This document shows positions 34,920-44,033 of a stretch of DNA of 64,000 bases, one piece after another; position 1 is the first letter of the stretch; each line of letters opens with the position of its first letter. Location: the NCBI GenBank assembly GCA_037446555.1, contig JBBIIK010000014.1, forward strand, positions 1 through 64,000, read 5' to 3'. This DNA comes from JANWVO01 sp037446555 (lineage in GTDB: Bacteria; Acidobacteriota; Terriglobia; Bryobacterales; Bryobacteraceae). The notes beneath the pieces are model-generated. The model was not told the origin of the DNA and ran no database searches. It worked only from the letters and a program-made list of their open reading frames with translations. Both the position numbers and the translations under genes were made by a program.

Positions 34920-35731
34920 GCGCGCCCGCCCTCCTGTGCCGCAGGCTGCGTGCGCGGCGCCGTCTGCGACGGGCGGCTCAGCCGCTCCGCCAGCCGCTCC
35001 GGCGTGACGTCGCTCTCCACCTCCCCGCCCCATGCCACCGAAATCGTCCCGCGCTCCTCGCTCACCACGATCGCCAGGCAGTCGGCATCCTCGCTCACGC
35101 CGATCGCCGCCCGGTGCCGCGTACCCAGCACGCGCGAAAGCTCCGGATTCATCGTCAGCGGCAGAAAGCAGGACGCCGCCGCCAGCCGCCCGCCCGTCAC
35201 GATCGCCGCGCCGTCGTGCAGCGGTCCGCCCGGCTCGAAGAGCGCCAGGAGCAGGTCGCGCGTCACTCGTGCATCAATCGGCACGCCGCTCTCGATGAAC
35301 GTCCGCAGCCCCACCTCCCCCTCGATCACGATCAGCGCCCCGGTCTTGTGCGCCGCCAGATGGCTGACTGCCAGCACGATCTCCTCCGCCACCTCCCGCG
35401 ACTCTACCCGCGAACCAAATCCCGCCCATTTTCGCTCGCCGATCCGCGTCAGCATCCGCCGGATTTCGCTCTGGAACATTACGATCAGCGCAAACGCCGT
35501 GTATGGCGCCAGCGCCTCCAGTATCGTCCGCAAAACCGTCAACCCCGCCGCCACAGACAGTCCGTATGCAGCCACCACAATGACGATCCCCGCCAGGATA
35601 TGCGCCGCGCGCCGGCCCCGGATCAGCAGCAGCACCTGGTAGATCAGTGCCGCTACCAGCAGAATATCCAGCACGCCAGTCACGCTGAACCGCGGCGCCT
35701 GGCTCAGAATTTCCTCGAGGATCTGCGGCAA
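34916..35731 (-). CDS. cdaA: membrane diadenylate cyclase
   Basis: This 271-residue enzyme makes cyclic di-AMP from two ATP. Three N-terminal hydrophobic segments (about 15-90) lead into the DAC domain (about 105-240). Catalytic motifs are HDGAAIV (DGA) and GTRHRAAIG (RHR), both intact. The C-terminal 35 residues are variable and Pro/Gln-rich. It lies 36 bases after a histidine kinase gene on the same strand and overlaps cdaR. Confidence 0.95.
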   Translation of the reverse strand: MPQILEEILSQAPRFSVTGVLDILLVAALIYQVLLLIRGRRAAHILAGIVIVVAAYGLSVAAGLTVLRTILEALAPYTAFALIVMFQSEIRRMLTRIGERKWAGFGSRVESREVAEEIVLAVSHLAAHKTGALIVIEGEVGLRTFIESGVPIDARVTRDLLLALFEPGGPLHDGAAIVTGGRLAAASCFLPLTMNPELSRVLGTRHRAAIGVSEDADCLAIVVSEERGTISVAWGGEVESDVTPERLAERLSRPSQTAPRTQPAAQEGGRA

Positions 35732-35767
35732 TTGGAGCTCCTTCCGGCGGGTCGGAATTGATCCAAA

Positions 35768-37033
35768 TTACGAGTGTATCCGATGCTCCGGCGCCGCATC
35801 CGCATTTTTCTCCGCCTGTGCCAGAGGCAGCCACAGCGTGGCCACCGCCCCGCCTGCTGCGTGGTTGCCCACTTCCACGTCTCCTCCCAGCATCCGCGCC
35901 AGCCGCCGGCATATCGCCAGCCCGAGCCCCGTCCCCATGGCCTTGGTCGTCTGGAACGGTTCAAAGGCGCGCCGCAGAGCCTCCTCGGAAAAGCCCAGAC
36001 CGTTGTCCCGCACTTCGATCCTCGCCCCTCTCTGCTCCACCTGCATCACCACCCGAACCTCCGGCGCCTCGCTGGTCGCCGCCGCCTCCGCCGCGTTGCG
36101 CAGCAGGTTGTCCAGAACCTGCCGCAGCAGCTCCGGGTCGGTATCCGTTTCGATCCCCTCCTCGCCCGGTTCCACGCGCCAGTCGATCCGTTTCTCGAAT
36201 CCCGCCCTCGCGTGCTCTTCCACCGCCTGCGCCACCAGCGGCTGCAACCGTACCCGTCTCATCTGCGGCTCGCGTGGTTTGCCGTAAGCCAGCAGGTCGT
36301 TCACCAGCCGCTCCAGCCGCGCCGTCTCCGAAACAATCGGCGCCGCCAGCCGCTTCTGCCCCTCCACAGCGCTTTCCTCGATCAATTGCGCAAACCCCTT
36401 GATGGTTCCCAGCGGATTCCGGATCTCATGCGCCAGCACGGACGACATCCTCCCGATCGACGCCAGGTGCTCCATCTCCGCCTGCCGCAACAGCGCCCGC
36501 TGCCTCGCCACATGCGCCCGCCACGCCAGCACGCTCAACAGCGCCAGCGCCGCCGCAGCCGCTGCCGACGCCGCCACGTTGCGCCGCGCCGGCATCATCA
36601 GGAATTCCGCCGCCTCCGGGCTCACATCCATCCGGGCCACGCACAGCCTGCCGCCGCAGTGAAACGGAATCGAACCGCGCAGCATTCTTCGCCCCTGTAA
36701 CTCCACCTCCTCCAGCAGGAACAGTTGCCGCCCCTCCCACACGGCTTCCAGTCCGTCGCCCGCCGCCGGCTCCCGCAGGATCTGCAATCCCGCCAGCCCG
36801 GGCTCCTCCGCCGAGAGGATCTCGAAGGCGCTCTCCGTCTCCGCGTCGCGGAACGTTTCCAGCCTCGCCGCCAGCGCGCCAAGCCGGCTTCTCAGGTAGA
36901 TCTCCCGCTGCTGTTCCTGCATCCGGTAGGCGGACCAGGAGCTCCACAGCAGCCAGACTGGCAGCGCAAGGGCGAACGAGATCAAAAGAGCGCCTGTCGC
37001 TGCCTGGGGCAGTGCTGGCTTGGGTGGCGGCAT
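35768..37033 (-). CDS. membrane sensor histidine kinase
   Basis: The product is about 421 residues: a transmembrane helix (about 12-32), a periplasmic/extracytoplasmic sensor (about 35-155) with two cysteines in FHCGGRLCVA, a second helix (about 160-180), a HisKA domain and a HATPase domain. The H box is LAHEIRNPLGTIKG, the N box LLRNAAEAA, and the G boxes DNGLGF and GTGLGLAI. No response regulator is adjacent. ATG 37033 is favoured by AGGAAG just upstream; ATG 37051 and 37111 are in-frame options. It is co-directional with, and 36 bases upstream of, cdaA, so it may be in the c-di-AMP operon. Confidence 0.9.
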   Translation of the reverse strand: MPPPKPALPQAATGALLISFALALPVWLLWSSWSAYRMQEQQREIYLRSRLGALAARLETFRDAETESAFEILSAEEPGLAGLQILREPAAGDGLEAVWEGRQLFLLEEVELQGRRMLRGSIPFHCGGRLCVARMDVSPEAAEFLMMPARRNVAASAAAAAALALLSVLAWRAHVARQRALLRQAEMEHLASIGRMSSVLAHEIRNPLGTIKGFAQLIEESAVEGQKRLAAPIVSETARLERLVNDLLAYGKPREPQMRRVRLQPLVAQAVEEHARAGFEKRIDWRVEPGEEGIETDTDPELLRQVLDNLLRNAAEAAATSEAPEVRVVMQVEQRGARIEVRDNGLGFSEEALRRAFEPFQTTKAMGTGLGLAICRRLARMLGGDVEVGNHAAGGAVATLWLPLAQAEKNADAAPEHRIHS

Positions 37034-37216
37034 GGGCTTCCTGCGGCGCATTCTTTGCAGCGGCGCCAGGCAAATCCTGCGCGCCTGGGCCCCATCGCGC
37101 CGCCATCTCATTGCACCACAGCGCGGCGAGCTTGGTCATTGGCTTGCACCGGGAACTCCGGCGGAACAGCCTGCAGGTTGCTCCGACGCTGGACGCCGTA
37201 CAATGAAGGAGGCGCC

Positions 37217-37624
37217 ATGAATCGCATCGCCTTCGCCGCTTTGGCGCTTCTCACCGGCCTCGCCCTCGCGCAGCCCGGTGACGCCGCTTTCCCCACGCCC
37301 GCTGCCTTGGCGGGCGCCGAACGCGTCGAAGTCAAGGGTGTCGTGGAACGGATGGCCGCCGCCCCCGGGCTCGGCTTCCCCGCCATGCTTGTCAAGACCA
37401 GCCACGGTTCTGTCCGGGTTCAGCTGGGCTCGCTTCGCTTCCTCATCGAGCAGGACTTCAACCCGCAAGCAGGCGCCGAGGTAGTAGTGCAGGGGTTCCG
37501 TTGGAAACAGGACGTGGTCGCCCGATCTGTGGAGCTGCCTGCCCAGAAGAAAACGCTGGCGCTCCGCACCGAGGACGGCACACCCCTGTGGCGAATGGGA
37601 CGCTACGGAAACAGAAACCGTTGA
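37217..37624 (+). CDS. small exported protein of unknown function
   Basis: The product is 135 residues with a signal peptide (1-18, ending ALAQ). The mature part is beta-rich with a VEVKGVVERMAAAPGLGFPAM strand pattern and a central FNPQAGAEVVVQGF, suggestive of an OB-fold-like small domain. AAGGAGG at 37206-37212 precedes ATG 37217. The CcmH-like gene follows after nine bases, so they form a two-gene operon. No family is named. Confidence 0.7.
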   Translation: MNRIAFAALALLTGLALAQPGDAAFPTPAALAGAERVEVKGVVERMAAAPGLGFPAMLVKTSHGSVRVQLGSLRFLIEQDFNPQAGAEVVVQGFRWKQDVVARSVELPAQKKTLALRTEDGTPLWRMGRYGNRNR

Positions 37625-37633
37625 GAGGCTGGG

Positions 37634-38023
37634 ATGCGAATGAACCGGATCGTTGTCTTGATGATTTTGGCCGTTTCGGCGGTCGCCGCCGCCTGGGGCC
37701 AGACGAACATGGACCGCGCCCGCGCCTTGCAGGAGAAGCTCATCGCACCCTGCTGCTGGAGCGAAAGCGTCGCCGCACACCGCAGCGAGATCGCCGCTGA
37801 AATGCGCGCCGAGATCGCCCGCATGGTGCAGGAAGGCCGCAGCGACCGCGAAATCCTCGACTTCTACAAGGCCAAGTACGGCACGCGGATCCTGATGGAA
37901 CCCGAAGGCCAGCTCCGCCTTTGGGCCTACACGATCCCGGTCCTCGCCGTCATCGTCGGCCTCGCCCTCGTCGTCTGGATCATCCGCCGCATGGTGCGCC
38001 CGCAGCCGGAAGCCACAGCCTGA
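37634..38023 (+). CDS. CcmH/NrfF-like cytochrome c biogenesis protein with a vicinal CC motif
   Basis: The 129 residues contain a signal peptide (1-23), a helical CcmH-type domain and one C-terminal transmembrane helix (about 97-118). The segment IARMVQEGRSDREILDFYKAKYGTRILM matches the conserved part of CcmH/CycL, which reduces apocytochrome cysteines and presents them to the haem lyase. The usual LRCxxC redox pair is replaced by a vicinal pair, APCCWSES, at residues 40-41. It may be a variant thioreductant. No other Ccm gene is in the window. ATG 37640 is an alternative start. Confidence 0.75.
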   Translation: MRMNRIVVLMILAVSAVAAAWGQTNMDRARALQEKLIAPCCWSESVAAHRSEIAAEMRAEIARMVQEGRSDREILDFYKAKYGTRILMEPEGQLRLWAYTIPVLAVIVGLALVVWIIRRMVRPQPEATA

Positions 38024-38534
38024 TCCGATAGGCGCAGCTTGATCCGGCTCTTTTGAACCTTCAACAAACAGACCCGGGAGTGGATTGCCTCCTCCAACCA
38101 TGCCGCCATTTGGCGGCGCGGAGCCTGAAACGCTCCTCCAAGCCAACTGGTCTGATTTGTCCGGTGCTTGGCGAGAACGGCTGCTGGCAATCCGGCCGTC
38201 CGCTGGATGAAGCATCCGCAGCGGGCCGCCGGGCGAATTCTTGCCATGGTCCGGCGTGGCCTGACGCGGCTTTCGTCCAATCGTTCCAGCAAGGTTGCGT
38301 CCTCGCGCGAGTCAGCCACGACGCACGTGCCCGAACTGCGCCGTCAGGCTGTTGCCATGAGCGTTCGCACACCGGGAGGAATGAAAATCGGGCCGAGCGT
38401 GTGGTCGCGGAGGAGAGAGAACCTCGGCCGCTCGACTTCGCACGGCCGCGGGAGCGCATGGGGAGACTCAAAGCGGAATTCCGCCGCTACGGCTACGAGG
38501 CCGCTTTTCAACGCGCCAACGTGGAGTCAATGAC
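38024..38534. other. 511-base stretch without a confident gene
   Basis: The base composition is less GC-extreme than its neighbours, and codon periodicity is weak in all frames. The only frame worth noting runs from GTG 38401 to TAG 38536-38538 (45 codons), rich in Glu/Arg and ending LKAEFRRYGYEAAFQRANV. It would overlap the stop of the convergent sigma gene by four bases. It could be a small gene or the tail of a decayed one. No insertion-sequence ends or structured RNA were recognised. Confidence 0.4.
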
Positions 38535-39140
38535 TTAGCCAGGGATTTTCGAGAGTGTCCCCTTCGAGTTCGGCCGGACCGGCCGCAGCCTCTTGCGCGC
38601 CCTCGCCAGCCGCGCCCGCACCGCCTCCACGCTCACCCCGAGCCTCTCCGCTGTCTGCCGCGTCGTCAGGCCCTCCACCACGCGCATCCGGAACGTCTCT
38701 TCCAGCAGCGGCGGCAGCAGCGGCGCCGCCTCCAGAACGTGCCCCAATTCGCGGCGTGCGTCCAGCCGCCTCTCTGCCTCGCATAAGGGCGTGTCCACCT
38801 CTGCCGCCAGTGATGCCTGACGCCGCAGCGCACGGCCGCGCTCTTCCATCCGGAACTCGTTCGTGACAATCCGCCTCGCCCACGCCGCGAGCCTATCCGG
38901 CTGGCGCAATTCCGTCAGGTGCTCCAGCACCCTCAGCAGCGCCGCCTGGGCGATGTCCTGCGCCATCCCCGCCTCCCCGCACACCTTTCGTGCATGGCGC
39001 TCCACAAAAGGGGCCAGCAGTGTGAACAGCCGCTCCCTCGCTTTCTCGTCGCCTTGGCGCGCCGCCGCCACCAGGCAGGCCTTCCCGTTGCAATGGTTCG
39101 CTGACTCGCCCATCAGGCAGCCAGCCTCGCAGTATGCCAT
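38535..39140 (-). CDS. ECF-like sigma factor with an N-terminal Cys/His cluster
   Basis: The 201 residues carry sigma region 2 (about 25-95, AQDIAQAALLRVLEHL) and region 4 (about 140-185, GLTTRQTAERLGVSVEAVRARLARAR). Before region 2 lies a 22-residue extension with C4, C8, H16, C17 and C22, which could bind zinc or act as a thiol sensor. AAAGGGGCGGG upstream supports ATG 39140, which retains all the cysteines. ATG 39113 would remove C4 and C8. No anti-sigma gene is adjacent, which would fit direct sensing. Confidence 0.85.
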   Translation of the reverse strand: MAYCEAGCLMGESANHCNGKACLVAAARQGDEKARERLFTLLAPFVERHARKVCGEAGMAQDIAQAALLRVLEHLTELRQPDRLAAWARRIVTNEFRMEERGRALRRQASLAAEVDTPLCEAERRLDARRELGHVLEAAPLLPPLLEETFRMRVVEGLTTRQTAERLGVSVEAVRARLARARKRLRPVRPNSKGTLSKIPG

Positions 39141-39182
39141 CCCGCCCCTTTTCTATCACAAGAGTTTCCGTGCTGAAACGGC

Positions 39183-39215
39183 AAAACGCCGGCGCGTTGC
39201 GGGAACGCGCCGGCG
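39183..39215 (-). terminator. intrinsic terminator of the duplicated-domain secreted protein gene
   Basis: A perfect 12-bp stem (CGCCGGCGCGTT at 39187-39198 with AACGCGCCGGCG at 39204-39215) has a five-base loop and is followed, on the minus strand, by TTTTGCCGTTT. It separates the gene ending at 39238 from the downstream sigma gene. Confidence 0.8.
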
Positions 39216-39237
39216 CCGGGCCTTTCTGCTTCCGCTC

Positions 39238-40008
39238 TTACCGCGGCCACACCGGCCGCCCCGTCTCGTCCCGGAATTCCACAGTCACGCCCTCCGCCGT
39301 CGTCAGCCGCAGCGCCACCAGCGAATCCGTGCACGACGACACCCCGGCCACAACCGTCACTCGAGCCCCTTCCGCAAGCTCCACATCGTTCCCCAGCAGC
39401 ACTCGTTCAGGCCCGATCCGGATTGCTGCCAGCTTGCCATCGGCCATCTTCAACACCAGCGTCGGCTGCTGGATCCCCACGCCGGCATTCACGATCGCCA
39501 CCACTCCCTCGTAGCTCTGCACCGTCGCCGTGTCCAGGCAGGCGCCGCCAGCAACCGGCGCGGCGGTGTTGCCCCCACGCTGTCCGCCAGCGGCCTCGCC
39601 CCTTGCCCTCAGCGACCTCACCCACAGCGGAATTCCCAGCGAATCCCGCAGCACGAGCGTCACACCCCCATTCGTGATCTCCACTGCATACCAGGTGTCC
39701 TCCGCGCACAGGCAGTGGACTGCCAGGATCTTCACACTGTCGCCCACCGCCAGCTCGAAGTCGTGGTCCAGCAAATACCACACCGGCGCGATCTTCACGA
39801 CCTTGTCGTCCACCGTGATTGACGGGTACTCGACTCCCGCGGCGATCTTCACTGACGTGATCGTCCCTTCGATCACCACCGTCTGCGTCACATCCAGCGC
39901 GCCGCCGGTTCGCAGGGCTTGCCCCGTTTGCGGCCCGCCGCTGCGCGGCCCCTGCGCCAGCATCGCTCCCGCCGCCGCAACCGCAACCACCATCATTCTC
40001 CAGTTCAT
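39238..40008 (-). CDS. secreted protein with an internal tandem domain duplication
   Basis: The product is 256 residues with a signal peptide (1-19). Two homologous beta-rich domains follow, at about 44-129 and 165-254. Each begins with an EG-x-(I/V) strand and ends with the same motif (GGVTLVLRDSLGIPLW against EGVTVEFRDETGRPVW). Each has a central cysteine region (HCLC at 98-101; SSC near 226). The linker is Gly/Gln-rich. The domains look like small OB-type or barrel folds; no family is named. GAGGAGA precedes ATG 40008. It is divergent from tag and closed by a strong terminator, so it is monocistronic. Confidence 0.7.
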   Translation of the reverse strand: MNWRMMVVAVAAAGAMLAQGPRSGGPQTGQALRTGGALDVTQTVVIEGTITSVKIAAGVEYPSITVDDKVVKIAPVWYLLDHDFELAVGDSVKILAVHCLCAEDTWYAVEITNGGVTLVLRDSLGIPLWVRSLRARGEAAGGQRGGNTAAPVAGGACLDTATVQSYEGVVAIVNAGVGIQQPTLVLKMADGKLAAIRIGPERVLLGNDVELAEGARVTVVAGVSSCTDSLVALRLTTAEGVTVEFRDETGRPVWPR

Positions 40009-40201
40009 CTTTCTGATCTCCTCAATCTTGAATTCGCCAACCTCGTGGCGCTGTTTTCCAATGCATCCGGACCTCCATCCTCTGCCGGCAGCCAACCCGT
40101 TGATCCGCAAGGCCCGCCACCGCGCCACGCCGCGCCGCTTGCGCAGCCCCTGCACTCGCCCCGCGCAATCCCTGCACGCTTCTGGCAAGCTGGAATTCCA
40201 G

Positions 40202-40765
40202 ATGCCCGAACGCCCCCGCCTCCTCCTCGGCGCCGACGGACTCCGGCGCTGCGCCTGGTGCGGCAACGCCCCGGACTATGTCGCTTATCACGACCACGAA
40301 TGGGGCGTTCCCGTTCACGACGACATCCGGCTCTTCGAAAAGATCTGCCTCGAAGGCTTTCAGTCCGGCCTCAGCTGGCTCACCATCCTGCGCAAGCGCG
40401 AGGCCTTCCGCCGCGCGTTCTCCGATTTCGATTTCCTGACTCTCGCCGCCTGGAACGACGAGCAGGTCTCAGCCTTGCTCGCCAATCCCGCCATCATCCG
40501 CCACCGCGGCAAGATCGCCTCCGTGCTCAACAACGCCCGCCGCGCCTGCGAACTCGTCCGCGAATTCGGCTCCCTCGACCGCTACCTCTGGTCCTTTCAT
40601 GGCCGCCCTCCGCGGGAACTCGCCCGCGACCTCCGGCGCCGCGGCTGGACATTCGTCGGCCCCGTCACCGTCGAGTCCTTCATGCAGTCCATGGGCATGA
40701 TCGACGCCCACGAGCCCGGCTGCTGGCGCCGCGGCTCAGCCTCCCCGCCCCCGCGCAAGGGCTGA
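40202..40765 (+). CDS. tag: DNA-3-methyladenine glycosylase I
   Basis: This 187-residue base-excision repair enzyme removes 3-methyladenine. Family signatures are RRCAWCGNAP, YHDHEWGVPVHDD, FEKICLEGFQSGLSWLTIL and the C-terminal GMIDAHEPGC. The zinc-staple residues are visible as Cys17, the His of the HDHEW segment, and the late His and Cys of AHEPGC. The tail ends in a short Ser/Pro/Arg extension. It is 68 bases upstream of the rhamnosidase gene on the same strand. Confidence 0.95.
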   Translation: MPERPRLLLGADGLRRCAWCGNAPDYVAYHDHEWGVPVHDDIRLFEKICLEGFQSGLSWLTILRKREAFRRAFSDFDFLTLAAWNDEQVSALLANPAIIRHRGKIASVLNNARRACELVREFGSLDRYLWSFHGRPPRELARDLRRRGWTFVGPVTVESFMQSMGMIDAHEPGCWRRGSASPPPRKG

Positions 40766-40833
40766 TAAGATGCTCTGTCGTCGGGCCGCCTCCCTGCTCG
40801 CGCGGCCCCATGCAAAGTGAGGAGTCCTCAGCC

Positions 40834-43800
40834 ATGAAGCACGCTTTCCTTCCCCTCGTGATCTTCTCCACCCTCGCGCCCGCGGCATCCCTCAGGCCCG
40901 TCGATCTCCGCACCGAATACCGCACGAATCCCCTCGGCATCGACGAAACCGCCCCCCGCCTGAGCTGGCTGCTCGCCTCCGCCAACCCCGCTGCCCGCAA
41001 CCTCCGTCAGACCGGCTACCGCATCGTCGTCGCCAGCTCCGCCTCTCTCGCCCGCGCCGGCAAGGGCGACCTCTGGGACTCCGGCAAGGTCGCTTCCGGG
41101 CAAAGCATTCACATCGTCTACGAAGGCAAGCCACTCGCCTCAGGCCAGCCTGTATGGTGGCGCGTCATGGTCTGGGACGAAAACGGCCAGCCCTCTCAAT
41201 GGAGCGACACCGCCCGTTGGTCCATGGGCTTGTTGAAACCCGAAGACTGGAAAGGCAAATGGATCGGCCGCGATGAAAAGACCTATTACAAGGACCCCAA
41301 CAGCCCATTCCAGCTTCTCCGTCAGGCCCAATGGATCTGGTTCGATGAAGGCGATCCCGCCCGGCAGGCACCCGCCGAAACACGCCGCTTCCGCGCCACC
41401 TTCAACCTCCCCCAGGACCGGCCCCTGAAAACCGCCGTATTCGTCCTCGGCGCCGACAACACATTCGAACTTTCCGTCAACGGCCAGTTCGCCGGCCGCG
41501 GCAACAATCCAGCGCTGCCGATGATCTTCCACCTCGAACCGTTCCTCAAGCCAGGCTCGAACGAATTCCTCGTCACCGCCCGCAACACGCGCGAGGACCA
41601 GGCCGGCGTCCTCGGCGCCCTCAAGGTCGACTTCGCCTCCGGCGATCCCCTCGTCTTCGCCACCGGCCCCGAATGGCAGGCCCTGCGCAAAGACGACGAG
41701 GGCTGGCGCCCCGCGCGCGTTCTCGGCCCTTACGGCATGGACCCTTGGGGCGAAGTCGGCCTCCGCGAAGAACAGGCGCTCCCGGCGCGCATGCTCCGCA
41801 AGGAGTTCACCGTCGAGCCACGCCTGCTTCGCGCCACCGCCTACGTCGCCGGACTCGGCCTCAGCGAACTCTACCTGAACGGCGCCAAGGCCGGCGATCA
41901 CGTCCTCTCCCCCGCCCTCTCCGAGTACGAAAAGCGGGTCTTCTACGTCACGCACGACATCACTTCCATGCTCAAGCCCGGCCGCAACGCCGTTGGCCTC
42001 TGGCTCGGCAACGGCCGCTACTGGCAGCCTCGCCGCCGCGTCCCGCTCCCGGCTCGCGGCTACGGCTATCCCAAAGCCATCGCCCAGATCGAACTCGAAT
42101 ACGCCGGCGGACGCAAGGAAACTATCGTCACCGATGAGTCCTGGAAGCTCACCACCGATGGCCCGATCCGCGCCAACAATGAATACGACGGCGAATTCTA
42201 CGACGCCCGCATGGAAATGCCCGGCTGGGCGCAGCCCGGCTTCGACGACTCCAAGTGGGAGCCCGTCCAGATCGTCGTAGCCCCTCCCGGCGCACTCCGC
42301 GCGCAAATGGCGGAACCCCTGCGCGTCATCGAAACCCTCGCCCCGAAAACCTTCAAGGAAATCCGCCCCGGCGTCTACATCTACGACCTCGGCCAGAACA
42401 TGGTCGGTTGGGTGCGTCTGAAAGCTCAAGGTCCTGCAGGTACACAGGTGCGCATCCGTCTCGCCGAGTCCCTGCGCGGGGACGGCAACCTTTACGTCGA
42501 CAACCTCCGCGGCGCCCGCGCCACCCTCCACTACGTCCTGAAAGGCGGCGTCCCGGAAACCTGGGAACCCCGCTTCACCTATCACGGCTTCCGCTACGTC
42601 GAAATCACCGGCTACCCCGGCAAGCCCGCGCTCGGCTCCTTCGAAGGCCGCGTCGTCCATGACGCCATGGAGCCCGCCGGCGAATGGGAAAGCTCGCACT
42701 CCCTGCTCAACCGCATCCACCGCAACATCTACTGGGGCATTCGCGGCAACTACCGCAGCATCCCCACTGATTGCCCCCAGCGTGACGAAAAACAGGGCTG
42801 GCTCGGCGACCGCAGCGTCGTCAGCCTGAGCGAAAGCTACCTCTTCGACGTCGCCGCCTTCTATACGAAATGGATCCAGGACATCGCCGACTCCCAGCGT
42901 CCCACCGGCAGCATCCCCGACGTCGCCCCCACCTATTGGGTTCTCTACAACGACGGCGTCGTCTGGCCCAGCACCTTCGTCCTCGCGCCGCAGATGGTCT
43001 ACCGCCAGTACGCCGACCGACGCATCATTGAACGCCACTACGACGGCATGAAGAAGTGGGTCGACTATATGCGGCAATTCCTCAAGGACGGCATCATGCC
43101 CCGCAACACATACGGCGATTGGTGCGTCCCGCCCGAAGATCCCAAGCTGATCCACTCCAAGGACCCCGCCCGCATCACCGCCGGCGCTCTCCTCAGCACC
43201 GCCTACTACCATCAGATGGTCAAGTACGTCAGCTCCAACGCGCGCATGCTCGGCCGCACGCAGGACGCCGAACAACTCGACCGCCTCGCCGCCGAACTCC
43301 GCCAGGCCTTCCTCCGCGCCTGGTACAAGCCCGACGAAGCCCGCTTCGACAACGGTACCCAAACCTCCAGCGTCCTGCCTCTCGCTTTCGACATGGCGCC
43401 CCCCGAAGACCGCTCCCGCGTCTTCCAGCGCCTCGTCGAGAAGATCGAGAAGGAGAGCAACAACCACGTCGGCGTCGGCCTGGTCGGCGCGCAGTGGCTC
43501 ATGCGCACCCTCTCCGACAACGGCCGCCCCGACGTCGCCTTCGCCATCGCCACGCAGACTACCTACCCCGGCTGGGGCTACATGGTTTCCAAAGACGCCA
43601 CCACCATCTGGGAGCTCTGGAACGGCGACACCGCCGACCCCGCCATGAACTCCATGAACCACGTCATGCAGATCGGCGACCTCGCCGTCTGGATGTACGA
43701 GTACCTCGCCGGCATCCGCCCCGACCCCGAAAAACCGGGCTTCCAGCACACCATCATCCAGCCCTTCCCGGTCCCGGGCCTCGACTTCGTGCGTGCCACC

Positions 43801-44016
43801 CACCGCTCCCTCTTCGGCCCCATCTCCTCTTCCTGGAAACGCTCCGGCAGCGCGCTGCAACTCGAAGTCTCCATCCCGCCCAACACCACCGCAACCATTT
43901 ACGTCCCGGGCACGGGCAAGGTTGCCGAAGCGGGCGGCCTGAAACCATTGCGCGCCGAACGCGGCTATACCGTCTTCGAAACCGGCTCCGGCAACTACCG
44001 CTTCGTGTCCGAATAA
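40834..44016 (+). CDS. secreted GH78 alpha-L-rhamnosidase
   Basis: This 1,060-residue enzyme cleaves terminal alpha-L-rhamnose from plant or bacterial glycans. It has a signal peptide (1-18), N-terminal beta-sandwich domains (about 20-500), the (alpha/alpha)6 catalytic domain (about 580-950) and a C-terminal beta-domain. The catalytic Asp/Glu cluster DCPQRDEKQGWLGDR and the late general-base Glu in TTIWELWNG are both intact. GAGGAG precedes ATG 40834; ATG 40810 would add eight residues before the signal. A GC hairpin follows the gene. It extends the window's theme of secreted glycan degradation. Confidence 0.93.
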   Translation: MKHAFLPLVIFSTLAPAASLRPVDLRTEYRTNPLGIDETAPRLSWLLASANPAARNLRQTGYRIVVASSASLARAGKGDLWDSGKVASGQSIHIVYEGKPLASGQPVWWRVMVWDENGQPSQWSDTARWSMGLLKPEDWKGKWIGRDEKTYYKDPNSPFQLLRQAQWIWFDEGDPARQAPAETRRFRATFNLPQDRPLKTAVFVLGADNTFELSVNGQFAGRGNNPALPMIFHLEPFLKPGSNEFLVTARNTREDQAGVLGALKVDFASGDPLVFATGPEWQALRKDDEGWRPARVLGPYGMDPWGEVGLREEQALPARMLRKEFTVEPRLLRATAYVAGLGLSELYLNGAKAGDHVLSPALSEYEKRVFYVTHDITSMLKPGRNAVGLWLGNGRYWQPRRRVPLPARGYGYPKAIAQIELEYAGGRKETIVTDESWKLTTDGPIRANNEYDGEFYDARMEMPGWAQPGFDDSKWEPVQIVVAPPGALRAQMAEPLRVIETLAPKTFKEIRPGVYIYDLGQNMVGWVRLKAQGPAGTQVRIRLAESLRGDGNLYVDNLRGARATLHYVLKGGVPETWEPRFTYHGFRYVEITGYPGKPALGSFEGRVVHDAMEPAGEWESSHSLLNRIHRNIYWGIRGNYRSIPTDCPQRDEKQGWLGDRSVVSLSESYLFDVAAFYTKWIQDIADSQRPTGSIPDVAPTYWVLYNDGVVWPSTFVLAPQMVYRQYADRRIIERHYDGMKKWVDYMRQFLKDGIMPRNTYGDWCVPPEDPKLIHSKDPARITAGALLSTAYYHQMVKYVSSNARMLGRTQDAEQLDRLAAELRQAFLRAWYKPDEARFDNGTQTSSVLPLAFDMAPPEDRSRVFQRLVEKIEKESNNHVGVGLVGAQWLMRTLSDNGRPDVAFAIATQTTYPGWGYMVSKDATTIWELWNGDTADPAMNSMNHVMQIGDLAVWMYEYLAGIRPDPEKPGFQHTIIQPFPVPGLDFVRATHRSLFGPISSSWKRSGSALQLEVSIPPNTTATIYVPGTGKVAEAGGLKPLRAERGYTVFETGSGNYRFVSE

Positions 44017-44033
44017 CCGGATGGAACCGCCGT

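Noticed and set aside
39919..40833. Upstream extension of the rhamnosidase frame
   Set aside because: It overlaps tag in another frame and reads as Arg/Pro-rich noise; a signal peptide and SD begin at 40834.
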